DNA of 64,000 nucleotides from Chiridota heheva (lineage: Eukaryota; Echinodermata; Holothuroidea; Apodida; Chiridotidae). Both the position numbers and the translations under genes were made by a program. Of the stretch, positions 1-63,768 are shown in pieces (the stretch's first letter is position 1; each line of letters starts with the position of its first letter). The notes under the pieces were generated by a model, which was not told the origin of the DNA, searched no databases, and saw only the letters and a program-made list of their open reading frames with translations. Location of the stretch: positions 337,501-401,500 of the forward strand of contig JAIGNY010002759.1 in assembly GCA_020152595.1 (NCBI GenBank), written 5' to 3'.

Positions 1-589
1 CAAAGTGTTAGTGTACACATTTTACATAGAATAGTCACTTTCATTAAAGGATTAGTTCAGGGGTCAACCATGGAGCGACTCAGTTAATAGCTCTATAGGT
101 AAACTAAGTCCATCTTTTATGATATAGGATTTCAAAAGAAACATCTTGGTTAAGAACTTTCAAAAATCTTATTCTGTTAAGGAGATGTTTCAGTGTAAAA
201 TTCGGTATCATTTGTGTAGAAACGACTGAAATCAGACTACTTCATTCCTCAAAGTCTTTGTCTTTTCTATCATATTTTATCCTGCAATTATAAGTTTCAA
301 AACCAATGGGTATGTCTGGAAAGTATAAAAATATAATCTAGAAAGGGTAATTATATTTTACTGGTACCTGAAGAAAGTTGGAGGAAATATAATTCATAAA
401 GCAAAAGATTTGAATAATTTAAAAAAAAAAAAAACATTGACTTTAGAAAGAAATGTGAAGGTAAAGATAAAATGTATTGCACGGTCTTCCCGCCTTGCAT
501 CAAAACTTTCTTATTTCATCAAAATGTAGTACCGTTGTACGCCTAAACTTGTTGATTTCGAAGTTTAACGTTTAGCGTTTTCCCCACAG
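1..589. other. Intron upstream of the repeat I S6 exon
   Basis: AT-rich sequence with no coding signal that I can support. It contains a poly-A run near 420-434 and ends with a good polypyrimidine tract and acceptor (ttttccccacag). Earlier TPC exons are presumably to the left of the window. Confidence 0.6.
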
Positions 590-50199
<49,610 letters not shown>

Positions 50200-50236
50200 A
50201 AGAAGTCGTTTTCATTCAGTCATTCTTTGATAACCA

Positions 50237-50242
50237 AATAAA
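50237..50242 (+). terminator. Polyadenylation signal AATAAA of TPC gene
   Basis: Canonical hexamer 38 bases after the stop codon, followed by a T-rich stretch (gtcttcttcaag), consistent with the 3' end of the transcript near 50255-50270. Confidence 0.7.
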
Positions 50243-51379
50243 GTCTTCTTCAAGTTTACAAAGCTTACAATTGAATGGTCCTCAAATCTGGAATTCATTA
50301 CCCAGGTGTGTAGCCAGACCTTTAGCTTTGGAGGGAGGGGAAGGGGGTCATAGAACAAAATGACATTCCTGATAGCGTAAACAATTTCCCCAAATGTCGG
50401 CCTTTAAACTCTTTGAGGGATAAATTGTACTAAAGAGTAGAACAAAAACAATCCTTTCCTCAAAATCACCTTTAAGCAAATTTTTTAGACCTTTACTCAA
50501 AGTTTTGTACCTTTTAATAGTTTCTGGATCTTTAGGCAACATTTCTTGACATATTCACTTTGAGTAGTTTAGGGAGCCGACAAAGAGGGGGACAGGGGGG
50601 GGGGGGTCGAATGACTTGGTCGACCCATCTGTCTATACACCCATGTTGCCTGATAATATCAAATGTATTTGCTATGTAAAAGGTTTACCAAGTGATTATC
50701 TCCTTTCTAAGTATCAGTAATCTGGTAATCCTTCAGTCATGTCAGTTCGTTTTTGCCAACAGTAGATTTATTCGGTGCTTAATTATTTTTAATTAATGTT
50801 ATGTAAAATGTAATTTTTCTTATTCTTACCGGAAGGTATCTCGTTTATAAACTTTTAAGAGCTTCTTGTGTCACCACCGAATGCAAATGTATAATACGTC
50901 ACTGATACTTTCTTTGCACAAATCGTTGACCATTGTGAATTGATGTATATGTTTAAAATATCACACTGATTGTCAATTAGAGACGACTTTAGGGCCGTAA
51001 TTCTCATATCGAAAGTGAGCAAGGAGGCGGGGGAGAGCCAATAGTCAAAGAACACAACTAGTAAGATCAAAGTTGGTCTATCTGATATTAAGTCAGGAAA
51101 TAGTGCGAGAAACATCGAGGTTTGCAATTTGACAATGAAAACTCTATGGATAGTCACGTATTTAAATTTTGCACTTAAACAATTTGAAGCCCATTCACAA
51201 ATACTTCGGCAGTTACACATACTGACATGTTCAAGCTTTTGTCACTGTTTATATTGATTCTTATTTATTTGGTTTGCCTTATTTTTAAATACAGAATTTC
51301 CACAAAAATTGATATGCTGCAGTTCGACTATACATGAAATACCTACATTTGTACATGTTTCACCTACTTACCTTACTTT
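50243..51379. other. Intergenic sequence
   Basis: A G-run lies at about 50595-50608. The minus-strand ORF at 50855-51220 (121 codons) has no domain I recognise and lacks supporting signals. Confidence 0.4.
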
Positions 51380-51700
51380 CTATTCGTACCAGTTCAATAC
51401 AGAACCAATTTTAAACTTCTTTTATTTGTTTACAAATGTTTGCATAATTCGGCACCTATTTACCTGCAAAATTTGATAACAACAAAAACAACCTCAAAGT
51501 ACAATCTTCGATCAAATAAAAAAATGTTTCTGACAGTGGCTCGGACAAAATATAACTTGAATCATACGGGAATAGATAATTTGCTCAAACTGGGCCGTCC
51601 TTATGGAATAACTTGCCAATTGAAGTGAAACAGTCCAATTCCTTACCTATTTTCAACAACTTGTAAGCAATTGTCTTTTTAAGATTGCATTTGATTCTAT
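51380..51700 (+). mobile_element. LINE ORF2 C-terminal fragment (CR1/L2-like)
   Basis: Reads RTNFKLLLFVYKCLHNSAPI, then YLQNLITTK, NLRSNKKMFLTVARTKYNL. After a frame shift it reads GPSLWNNLPIEVKQSNSLPI then FNNL. This is the conserved C-terminal part of CR1/L2-type LINE reverse transcriptase ORFs (KxLHxxAPxYLxxL ... LWNxLPxExxxSxSxxxF). It is 5'-truncated as is usual for LINEs. Confidence 0.75.
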
Positions 51701-52240
51701 TTCATGATTTGTCAACCTATATATACGTATATTTTGTTTTACAGTTTGTTTGATTTACTTTCAATTATTTATCTTTTTGTTTTAGTGTAATGATTATATT
51801 CTACCCTTTTACTAATCTAACTTTAATTTCACTATTTTTGTACAGCGCTGATAATTATTCATATAGATTTTAGCACTTTAAAAATTTTACCTATTATTCT
51901 TATCATTATTACTAAAAATTTCACAGTCAAGATGCTTTCACTTTGAAATTTACATGCAAATCGAGGATATATGTACATTTTTATTTTAAGAAATACATTT
52001 AATGTATTCTAAATATAAACAAATATTTTAATTGTATTTTATTATTTATCTGGTCATGTTTTACGTCACTTCCAACACATGGCACATAGTGTCATTTTGA
52101 TTTTTATTCATCCCCGCGTACCCCTCTCAATCGTGAGTTTTTATTTTCGAAAGTTCTCCATTTTGAATAGCGTTGGAAAGTCTGCACCAATGTTTGGAGA
52201 ATATTATCATTGGAATATTTTTATGTAATGTTTGTCCAAA
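51701..52240. other. AT-rich intergenic sequence
   Basis: Nothing recognised. Confidence 0.5.
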
Positions 52241-52505
52241 ATTCACTTGATCTGTGCCACGTCACATCCGGGAGATGACGTCATTTTCTGGAGTGAAAAC
52301 AAACCTTTGCGCGATACACGTGGGCAAGACCGTATGCGTTTACTATGTGCTGTACGTATAAGCCGTACGTAACGCACACAGTAAACGCATACGTAAACAG
52401 ACAGCTGAGACAGCTGATCGCTTTGTTTTCACTCCAATGCGGGGTGAATGCGCGTGGTTGCTATGCGGTCTGATGACCTAAGGTCACATTTCCGACCAAG
52501 TGAAT
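52241..52505 (-). mobile_element. MITE copy 1, ATTCACTTGGTC ends
   Basis: 265 bp bounded by attcacttgatc and gaccaagtgaat. Contains gtgccacgtcacatccggg, tgacgtca, ggagtgaaaacaaa, gcgcgatacacgtgggcaag and cagctgatcgctttg, all shared with the copies at 55402 and 59357 but in reverse orientation. An inner inverted pair (cgtatgcgtttact / agtaaacgcatacg) is present. Confidence 0.85.
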
Positions 52506-52769
52506 ACTGGGTGCCGTAGACAATTTTATATTAATCCCTTCCTCAGTAACATACTCCTTGTTCATTATAACATGAATATTTTCTGACGTCGGTTGATTTT
52601 AGTTGTGACGACACTGTGCAGTAGAGCCTTGCACAGAGTAGTGATGCACTGCGTGGTGACTATGAAACACGTTATACTTTCAAGTGGCCATAACATAGCC
52701 AAAATAGACCTTTAATTAATCACGTGTATAGCAGAGGAGGGCATTTAAATTTTCAATTAGCTAAAAATC

Positions 52770-52930
52770 TACATGCACAACCATGTTTATAATTATGCAT
52801 GTCAATACATATATTATACAATTTAACCCTTCAGTAATTACATTCAGTCATTATCTTCAGTAATTATATTCAGTCAAATATGTGAAAAACTCATAATATA
52901 TTTCTTGCAGAGATTAGGCTATCATTTACA
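52770..52930. repeat. Left arm of a large inverted repeat
   Basis: Reverse complement of 58040-58205. Shared blocks include tctacatgcacaacc, gtttataattatgcatgt, cccttcagtaattatattcagtca and ctcataatatatttcttgcagaga. The (AT)n tract begins exactly where this arm's A-run should be. Confidence 0.8.
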
Positions 52931-55401
<2,471 letters not shown>

Positions 55402-55600
55402 ATTCACTTGGTCAGAAATGTTACCCGAGGCCATCAGACCGCATAGCAACGGCCCGCATTGGAGTGAAAAGAAAGCGATCAGCTGTGTTTGTTTACATGC
55501 CGTACGTGTGGACTTGCCCACGTGTATCGCGCAAAGGTTTCTTTTCACTGCAGAAAATGACGTCATCTCCCGGATGTGACGTGCCATCGAATAAGTGAAT
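55402..55600 (+). mobile_element. MITE copy 2
   Basis: 199-bp copy of the same family (attcacttggtcagaaatg ... ataagtgaat), lacking the inner gtttactatg segment. Contains tgacgtcatctcccggatgtgacgt, an ETS/CRE-like composite, 50 bases upstream of a candidate coding start. Confidence 0.85.
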
Positions 55601-55653
55601 AGGGCGAATGACGTCACGCTCTCTGGTATTATGGACGCCATACACGTTCCAGC

Positions 55654-55697
55654 ATGGTCAACTATGCGAAGCTGGTGGACAGTGCAGCCTGTGACGA
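55654..55697 (+). CDS. Candidate first coding exon (MVNYAKLVDSAACD)
   Basis: ATG in good context (ccagcATGG) is followed by 14 codons and a strong donor (ga|gtgagt). It lies immediately downstream of MITE copy 2 with its CRE/ETS-like motifs and another tgacgtca (about 55610). No following exon was recognised in the next 3.6 kb, so this may be a real gene start, part of the element, or chance. Confidence 0.3.
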
Positions 55698-58039
55698 GTG
55701 AGTGATAACGGGCCGAGTGACTGTGTGATAGCGTACCGGCTTGGCCGGGCGGAGAGGAGAAAACGACAAGATACGATATGAAAGAGAGCGAGTCTTGAAA
55801 ATATTTTTCATTCCACTGAAAATGCTGTTTTAACTTTCCCGTTTAGATTAAATAGCGTTGTGCAGACATGAAAACCAGCCAAGTTTCTTTTCAAGATTTT
55901 AATTTTTTTGGAGGACGGGAACCATTACCATTAAGAATAAAAGTTATGAATTACAGAATTAACGTTGAATCATTTTGTCACTTACTTTAGGCCTACTAGA
56001 TTAAATGGCAATTTTGACAAAAAATGACAACTTTTTGGTCTAATTTAATTTAGAAATAAATTGTTACTGTTTGGGCTACTGTTAGGTTATCACAAAATCC
56101 CTGAAGAAAATTCTTGAAAGGTATCCCAATTGAATTATGAAGGGAGAATGAGCAGTCAAACATTGTTCATCTTAGCTTACACTTACTATAAATTTTCTCC
56201 TGAAGTTAACTAGAGTTAACAAGATTTACCCTACAACTTTAATTTCCTAGTGCCACCCTGTCCCTGTCTAGAACTTAAATTTGTGGTATGTTTTAACAAG
56301 GAATTTAAAAGCAACTTGAAAAAATAAAAAAAGAAACAAAAACATTAAAGGTAATACTGCAGTTACTATACTTTCATCAGCTTCAATTCACAAAGTTTGC
56401 TGATTTTAAGTATAAGAAATACCACAATTTAGTTCACTTCATTAATCATTTGCAAAGTATTTTGCCTTACATTTACTGAAAGAGAGCGCATAGTTCTTAA
56501 TAAATTTGCTATTAAGAATTAATTACCTCAGCACGCAATGACAAGTTATTACATTTTAAGTTTTAAATTCATGGTCATATGCAAGTTACTGTCAGGCACC
56601 CTGTAAATACAACTCACAGCAATGTTTTCTTTTTCATTGTATACAAATATTACTAACACTTATTTCACTTGTTTAATTTTTTGTTAAACTATCATTATGA
56701 TGTATCCAATTACTTTTATTAGGCCTAGCTGCCTTAGCAAAGTAGAAATACATTGCTTTAAAGCTAAATGTGTCCATGGGTTCCTATTAAGCCAACTCTT
56801 AAAACTAAAATATGTTTCAATGTTTTACATTAAACATTAACAGCTAATTTATAGTTCTTTTCAAAAAGATGTTCAAGAACAAATATCAAAAGTATTTGAT
56901 CCATTGAAAGGTGAGAAGCATTTAAATAAGAGAACCTTTAATATTGCACATTTCATTAGGCTGACAAGAGTTAATTCAGTGAATACAATTATTTCAGTAA
57001 CTTAAGTTTAACTTGTTGATAGAAAACTGAGGTAATCCTACAGCTATTGAAACAAATATGACGTAGTGAATAATTTACACTTTATGTAAAAGAATAGTTC
57101 ATTTACTCAGGGAGTTGCCAGTAAAAAATGGCAATTCCCTGATTTATATCATTTATGATATACAGTATTCAAAATTATTAAGAAGTGATGGCTCCAAACT
57201 TAACAGGTCAAGATGCCAAATGAGTGTCAATGGTGACAAAATGATTTTTGATAACAAGCTGATATAGGCTTTGATACTTTTGTTAGTAATTTCTATAACA
57301 TTATGAAATCAACCGTGGCCTAAATGTTTCTCAATTATTTTTCTTTTTAACGGTAGGCAACCCTAAGGCAAATCATCTGTTAAGCTTAGCCTAGCTATAT
57401 ACGTGTTTTAATCTTTTATTTCATTAACATTTTCACAAATATATTTATACCTTTAATTATATTAACCCATCATTTTTTTAATTTCTGCATTGTTAAACAA
57501 CCTGTAAGATTTAGGAAGACTTAAATCGTGACATTGTTCGATATTGGATGATAAGTTGTAAGATCAAAGTCAATCCAATGGGTCATGGCATGCAATATGT
57601 GAATTAGAGACTGGCAATAAGTGTGTGTTTGCAAAGGCATATGTATTTGGAATAAAGCTGATGGTATGTAGTTTCATTAATTATATACCTGTATACTGTA
57701 CAATGATAACAAGTTTTCAAAGTTGTTGCCTGAATTGAGAATAACAACAAACTTATAATAAAAAAAAAAAGGTTCATGGCCACTGTTATTAAAACAAGCG
57801 TTAAGTAGTATTACTAGGCGAGAAATGAATTAGGGGTTACACGTAATAGCCACAAGATAGTGCATTTGTTAAGCATGTTTAAAAAAAAAAGGAATGTATT
57901 TTAGTTTTAAGTCGGTATGTATTTTGGCGATCATGAATGTTTTTTTGCAGAAAAAGGCCTGGCTTGAAAAATTATTTGTGTGGAGTAACCCATATTGTTT
58001 TAACAGTGTATATTAGTGGGTAGGCAACATTTTTTTTTG
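55698..58039. other. AT-rich non-coding stretch
   Basis: No gene recognised. One perfect-looking hairpin: cagggagttgcca / tggcaattccctg at 57109-57143. Confidence 0.45.
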
Positions 58040-58205
58040 TAAAGGATGGCCTATTCTCTGCAAGAAATATATTATGAGACCTTCACATACATCTCGTATA
58101 TGACTGAATATAATTACTGAAGGGTAAAATTATAATGCCTATGTAATGAACATGTGTGTAATGTATGTATTTACATGCTTAATTATAAACAGGGTTTTGC
58201 ATGTA
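58040..58205. repeat. Right arm of large inverted repeat
   Basis: Partner of 52770-52930, over roughly 160 bases with about 80% identity by eye. Confidence 0.8.
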
Positions 58206-58509
58206 GACTGAGTTTTGATAATTTTTTATGAAGATCATTTCAGGTACTGAAACTAGTATAACAACAAATTAATTTTTACGGTCATGATAATTATTTCTGC
58301 AGATGTTACCATGTTTGAAGAAATTTAACCTATCTTCATTTTGCTCATAAGCATAATTAACAGCTATAATTCAACACAAACAAACATAGGCTTTTGGTGT
58401 GGAGCTTTAGATTCACACTTTACATATACCTATACTATTTTTCTATATTAGTTTTATAACAGCCTGACAGGTAACTAAAGCAGTACCTTATACTTGTGGT
58501 TAATTCAGA

Positions 58510-58730
58510 TGGATAATATTTATTAGACAGCTACAGAAGATGTGAATTAGACAAATAAAGAAAACATCCAATAGACATCTGAAGTAGATAAGAGTGACAA
58601 TTATTTTCAGGTCTAAAAAAGTGTCAGGTAGACATCTGAGGTAGATGCACATAAGAGAAGCAAATATGTGTCATGTTTAACAACAAAATGTCAAGAAGAC
58701 ATCTGAAGTATATGTAGATATATAATAGTG
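58510..58730. repeat. Three tandem ~72-bp repeats (AGACATCTGAAGTAGAT)
   Basis: Copies centred near 58573, 58632 and 58698 share tagacatctgaagtagat and a-rich spacers. Confidence 0.6.
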
Positions 58731-59356
58731 GCAAATAGTTTGTGCAGGTTTGACCACCATATTTTAGTATGTCAGTATGTGAAAAGTAATATATACTGGG
58801 CATAATTTAATTTGTATTTCTTTAGCTCATTAGCAGTTTAAAGGTATATAGTTGTGTATAAGCAAAAATAACTAAACCATTTAAAATAAAAACCATTATA
58901 GTAGCAAAACATTTTATCAAAATCGGTCAAACATTGGTTAAATCTCAGGCCACAATTTGCATACTTTATGCAAATGTTGTGATAAAGACCTACTACAGGC
59001 CAGGACGACGTTGACGTTTTCTTTAGCTGTTTAGTAGATCCCTATTTACTTAAATGTCTTTCATAATTAATTGAAGTGGTGCTTAAAATTTTGAGCTCTT
59101 CAAAATTTTGAGTATAAAACTTTAGTGCTAAGAACTAAGACTAGGAAGTACTGTGCAGTGATGAAGTTTTTTCTGCGACAGAAAGTGGAATAAATAATAG
59201 GTCGAATTTATTTGTTCTCTGCTCTGATTGAAATGTGAACGGCTTTAATGGTTTTAAGATTGAACTAACAGTCGTAGGATACGAGAAAAATCATATAGCA
59301 AAATAAAACTCATAAAGAAAAAGAAGATTCCTTAGCTGCATTAACTTCGGCCCACT

Positions 59357-59586
59357 ATTCCCTTTGTCGGAAATGTGACCCGAGGTCATCAGACCGCATA
59401 GCAAGTGCGCGCATTCACCCCACATTGGAGTGAAAACAAAGCGATCAGCTGTGTTTGTTTGCATGCCATACGTACCGAACATAGTAAACGCATACGGACT
59501 TGCCCATGTGTATCGTGCAAAGGTTTGTTTTCACTCCAGAAAATAACGTCTTCTTCCGGATGTGACGTGGCACCGACCAAGTGATT
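59357..59586 (+). mobile_element. MITE copy 3
   Basis: 230-bp copy in the same orientation as copy 2 and inverted relative to copy 1. Its end is ccgaccaagtgatt. With copy 1 it could form terminal repeats of a 7.3-kb composite (52241-59586). Confidence 0.85.
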
Positions 59587-59867
59587 AAGACTGCTACTTA
59601 TAGGCCTAGTACTCAGTAGTAGCGTTAGGCATAGGCCTATGGCCATGTTGCAGAAGTTAATTTCCTCGACAGACGTATCCAGATACGGTCTACAGGTAGT
59701 TAAAGAGCTAAGGTGAAACAATTTCATTTTAACTATTTATTCAATAATTAGAGTAAAATAACCGATGTCAATAAGGTTTCACTGCGACCGATGACTGATT
59801 TATGTCAGATTCGTAACACTAACGTCCGTGCAAAAAAAAGTGCACAATCTCCACGCTTTGCCGGGAC

Positions 59868-60055
59868 GTGACGTGCTTTGTCGGGACGTGCTCTGCCGGG
59901 GCGTGCTCTGCCGGGGTGTGCTCTGCCGGGGCGTGCTCTGCCGGGACGTGCTCTGCCGGGACGTGCTCTGCCGTGGCGTGCTCTGCCGGGGCGTGCTCTG
60001 CCGGAGGGTGCTCTGCCGGGGCGTGCTCTGCCGGGGGGTGCTCTGCCGGGGTATG
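59868..60055. repeat. Minisatellite, 15-bp unit GCCGGGGCGTGCTCT
   Basis: About twelve copies of a GC-rich 15-mer, a strong contrast to the surrounding AT-rich DNA. As the unit is a multiple of three, all frames stay open and give Cys/Gly/Ala/Arg/Pro repeat ORFs on both strands. None is a credible gene. Confidence 0.95.
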
Positions 60056-60607
60056 CATCATCAGACGCTGTCGGCCATGCAGTGGTGTATTGCATGTTAA
60101 AACAAAAAAAAACTCTTGATTGATCGGTGATGGGGCAGGGTAGGGGAGTGTATTTCGTAAAAAATGGAAATGATTTAGAATCAAAGAAATTTTGAATGGA
60201 TAGCATCCTGGACTGTGCCATCGTTCGGTATCTTCCTTCGTTATTTGGTCCTCCATAAAGGCATCATCACTATAACCCACTGCACCAAGGCCTCACCCTA
60301 TGACATGCACCAAGGCTGGATCTCCTTAAGGGTGTCCCCCTCTGAGGGGTTTACTTGGTCAAATTAGGCTGATGGCCCAGTGTGCATCCATACAGTTCCA
60401 CCATGTAACATTTCATCATATATAGTTGACCCCATACTTTTGCCATCATAACTGCTGTGCCTACACCAAAATCTCTAGGACCATTCCTGTATGTACTCTG
60501 AAAAATTACCCTTTATAACTAAGAATTGTCTCCACACGTTGTAATTTCTACGGTTTTGAGGTTCATGTTTGACAAACCTACACTATCAGAGAGAAAAAAA
60601 TACTTCT
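60056..60607. other. Unassigned sequence
   Basis: Contains a short duplication (gcaccaaggc at about 60281 and 60307). No gene was found. Confidence 0.4.
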
Positions 60608-60783
<176 letters not shown>

Positions 60784-60799
60784 CAATAATCTTCCATTT

Positions 60800-61815
60800 C
60801 AGTGAGTACTGCACATTATCGTCTTTTATGTACCAGGTGTATTCACTTAATGTTGTTGCTACCATTTATCCTCGTTTCTGAAACTTTGAGTATGTCCATT
60901 ATACCTTGTTTTGAATGTATTTTCTGTTAGTCCTATATAAGTCTCTTCTTTAAGGTTGTCTTGCCGTGTAACTGTTTTGTGGTGTTTTGACCTATTGGGG
61001 CAAAGGGAACAGGTTAAAGGGTAAATGACATGGGAAGTATTACAAGTGAACTTAGGGGCCAGGTCTGAAAGAGTGTCCCAAGGGGCTGAGGGAAATGATA
61101 TCGTTGGTGTTCATGTGAACGCATATTTTACACCGGGGTTTACCACACCTAATATTACCCTGGGGCTGGGGGTTGGGAACATAAAGTGTACTTGTTTCCA
61201 GAAGTTTGGGGGTTGTCTCCTGACAATTACAGGTGGGTGGGTAAAAATATCCCGAATTTTCTCAGTTATAGCGACTAAAACCCCATTCTTTTTTTAACAG
61301 ATTTAGGAAAGGTCCCAGTGTTCATTGTGGGCGAGTACAAAGGATATTTGATTGACTTTGTATCTAAGGAGACGGTCCCTGGGCATTTTGCTTATTTTTT
61401 TGAAGGCATCTTTGATGAATTTGTTGGGGTAATTGCAACGTAAAAAATATTGTATTAGGGTAGTGGCTTGGAGTGTGAAGTCGTGGTGGTCTGAACAGAT
61501 ACACCTGTAGCGAGGGACTTAGCTAAACAATAGATTTCTTAAGATGAAGGGGGTGGTAGCTATTGTGATCTAAATAGGTATGCCAATCAGTGGGCTTGGA
61601 AAAGACAGATGTTTGGATCGTAGCCTGTTTGAGGGAAACAAGAGTATCGAGAAAAGAGTGTCAGATCTGACTTTTCAATGGTAAATTTGATAATACAGTA
61701 AAATTGGTTACGGTTCGCTACAAAAACATTAAAAACATGGACCTATGCTCCCAGATCATGAAAATGTCATCGATGTATCTTAAGTCGTTAAGTACAATCC
61801 AGGCCTAAGTGGAGA
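60800..61815 (-). mobile_element. Penelope-like retroelement remnant (RT + GIY-YIG)
   Basis: On the minus strand the order is RYIDDIFMIWEH (about 61785-61745, RT catalytic box), FLDTLVSLKQA-type segment, WHTYLDHNSYHPLHLKKSI (about 61560), a Cys-rich linker GKPRCKICVHMNT (about 61125), GPKFTCNTSHVIYPLTCSLC (about 61000), then TYIGLTENTFKTRYNGHTQS (about 60940-60885). These follow the layout of Penelope-like elements, where a reverse transcriptase is joined to a GIY-YIG endonuclease. At least six frame shifts or stops show it is dead. Neither end is defined. The (AT)n tract lies just downstream of its 3' end. Confidence 0.8.
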
Positions 61816-62274
61816 ACTGTCCAGAAATCTACTTCCTAAATCTGCCATGAAATGTTTAGCATATGAACAAATAATTCTAGCAGGAATCGACTTTCCCATT
61901 ATTTTCAATTACTTACAGATTTACAACAAAACTGAAACAACACAGATTTGGAGCTGTTTGTAGCAAATTTTTCATGAATCAAAAACTTATCAAACCTTGA
62001 TCAGCCATAGCTTAAAAGCTGAAAATGGTTTTCTTAAATTTCAACCAGAAAATCAAAATGTTTAGTGCCCCAAATGTTTAGTGCTTCAAATGTTTAGCGC
62101 TCCCAATGCATCCTTTCAATGTTGGTTGATGTTATACTGGCATTACATACCATGAAATATTTTAAGCAACATGTATTCCTAAGCCATGCGCATCTAAATA
62201 ACAATAAATACAAACTTTTGACAACTTGTATGATGGAAAATTTACATACGGTTGCACATTCATCAGTTTTAAGA
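61816..62274. other. Possible further Penelope-like sequence
   Basis: Minus-strand SIPARIICSYAKHFMADLG is readable just upstream of the RT box (about 61890-61840). Beyond this no similarity was recognised. Confidence 0.35.
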
Positions 62275-62920
62275 ATTTAACATAAAGCCCCACCTACATG
62301 ACATCACTACCAAAGCAATAGGTCACATATACGGACCATAACTCATCTGTTACCACATATGACATGTGTGCCATATATTTACATGTTTTTTAGAGCATTG
62401 TACACAATAACTGACAAATAACACGCATGATGCAAACAGACATGGTTGCTATAAATTGATCACTTTTTAAAGATTGATGTATTTTATAGTACGGGCCCTC
62501 CTCCCCCTCCCCACTTAGCAATATGTACGACATCACCACCAAAACCAATAGGGCACAAATATGGACCGTGGGCTGTGTACCAATACAGTATGACATGAAT
62601 CCAGTTTATCGTTCTTTAGATAGTTTACAAGCTTATTGATAAATTTCAACGTTTTTATACGATGAACACGTACACACTAGCTAACATCATATTTATACCA
62701 ATTATGAAACACAACAGACATGTGATTGTTAAAATAAGAGTATTTCAAGATTTTATCATTCAGCCTGCCTACTCAATAATCTGCATGACATCGCCACCAA
62801 AACAATAGGACACATCTACAGCTCATGGGTTATCTGTGTACCACATGACATGAATCCTGTGTCGTTCTTCAGATATTGTTAACAAGTTTGCTGTTACAGA
62901 CACACATACATACATACACA
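62275..62920. repeat. Three tandem ~250-bp diverged repeats
   Basis: Copies start near 62285, 62520 and 62770. They share catgacatcaccaccaaaacaatagg, a/tggaccatgggct and tatgacatgaatcc blocks. Confidence 0.65.
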
Positions 62921-63206
62921 CACATGCCAGCATAGGTTCCTTAGCATTGAACCCAACAACAGATTACTCAAGATTTCAAATTTCTACATATTTATAGACC
63001 TTTAAAAATTGACTAAGTTGTTAGGAGCCTGGAGTCAAATGTCTGATTCATTGCTTTTGGCGAAATTAAGAAAGATAGTTGATGATCAGACTTGCTTTTC
63101 CATCACTCATAAATTTGCTACATTTTGAGTGGATGACTGATTTGAGCACTTTAGTAATACACCTCAAGTTACTTCTACTTCAGGTTGTCTCTCAGATTAT
63201 GAAAAT

Positions 63207-63768
63207 CATGTTTCAAAAGAATACTCCCATGGATTTTTATTTTTTCATATATAATCGAGAATTTTTGTACAAACAAAGTGGTGAAAAAACTATGTTAATA
63301 TCTTATTTCTTTAGAAATTACAAAATTTAAAAATATTTTTGAATTTGGACAAAAGTGACTGATTAGAAACATATGTGATGTCATAGAGACAATTTCAACA
63401 AAACGTCTTGTGTCTTTCTTTAAAAATGATTTGGATTTCTTTTCTCATTGTAAATGTAATGTACACCAAGGAAAAAACAAAATGTTGTCTTGTATAATGA
63501 ACCAAAAATGCTGTTTGATAATGTACAAAAAGTGTTATTTAATTTATAAGTACATAAGAACTGTGCTGGAATTGCCTTGATGACATCACCAAGATGAAGG
63601 ACATACAGTATACTGTACAAGGTGTTTGTAAGAACATTTTGCTACCCTTTAAATTGGTATAACTTCTAAATGGAATAAGATGGTAGCATAGTTTTTTCAC
63701 CACTTTGTTTCTACAAATTTTCTCTATCATATATGAAAAAATAAAAATCCATGGGAATATTCCTTTAA
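63207..63768. repeat. Inverted repeat, ~85-bp arms
   Basis: 63207-63295 (atactcccatggatttttattttttcatatata ... caaagtggtgaaaaaactatg) is the reverse complement of about 63685-63768, with a 390-base loop. It resembles a fold-back MITE. Confidence 0.7.

Noticed and set aside
59805-60280. Cys/Gly/Ala and Arg/Pro/Gly repeat ORFs (up to 153 codons)
   Set aside because: All arise from a stop-free 15-bp GC-rich tandem repeat; flanking residues lack any domain.
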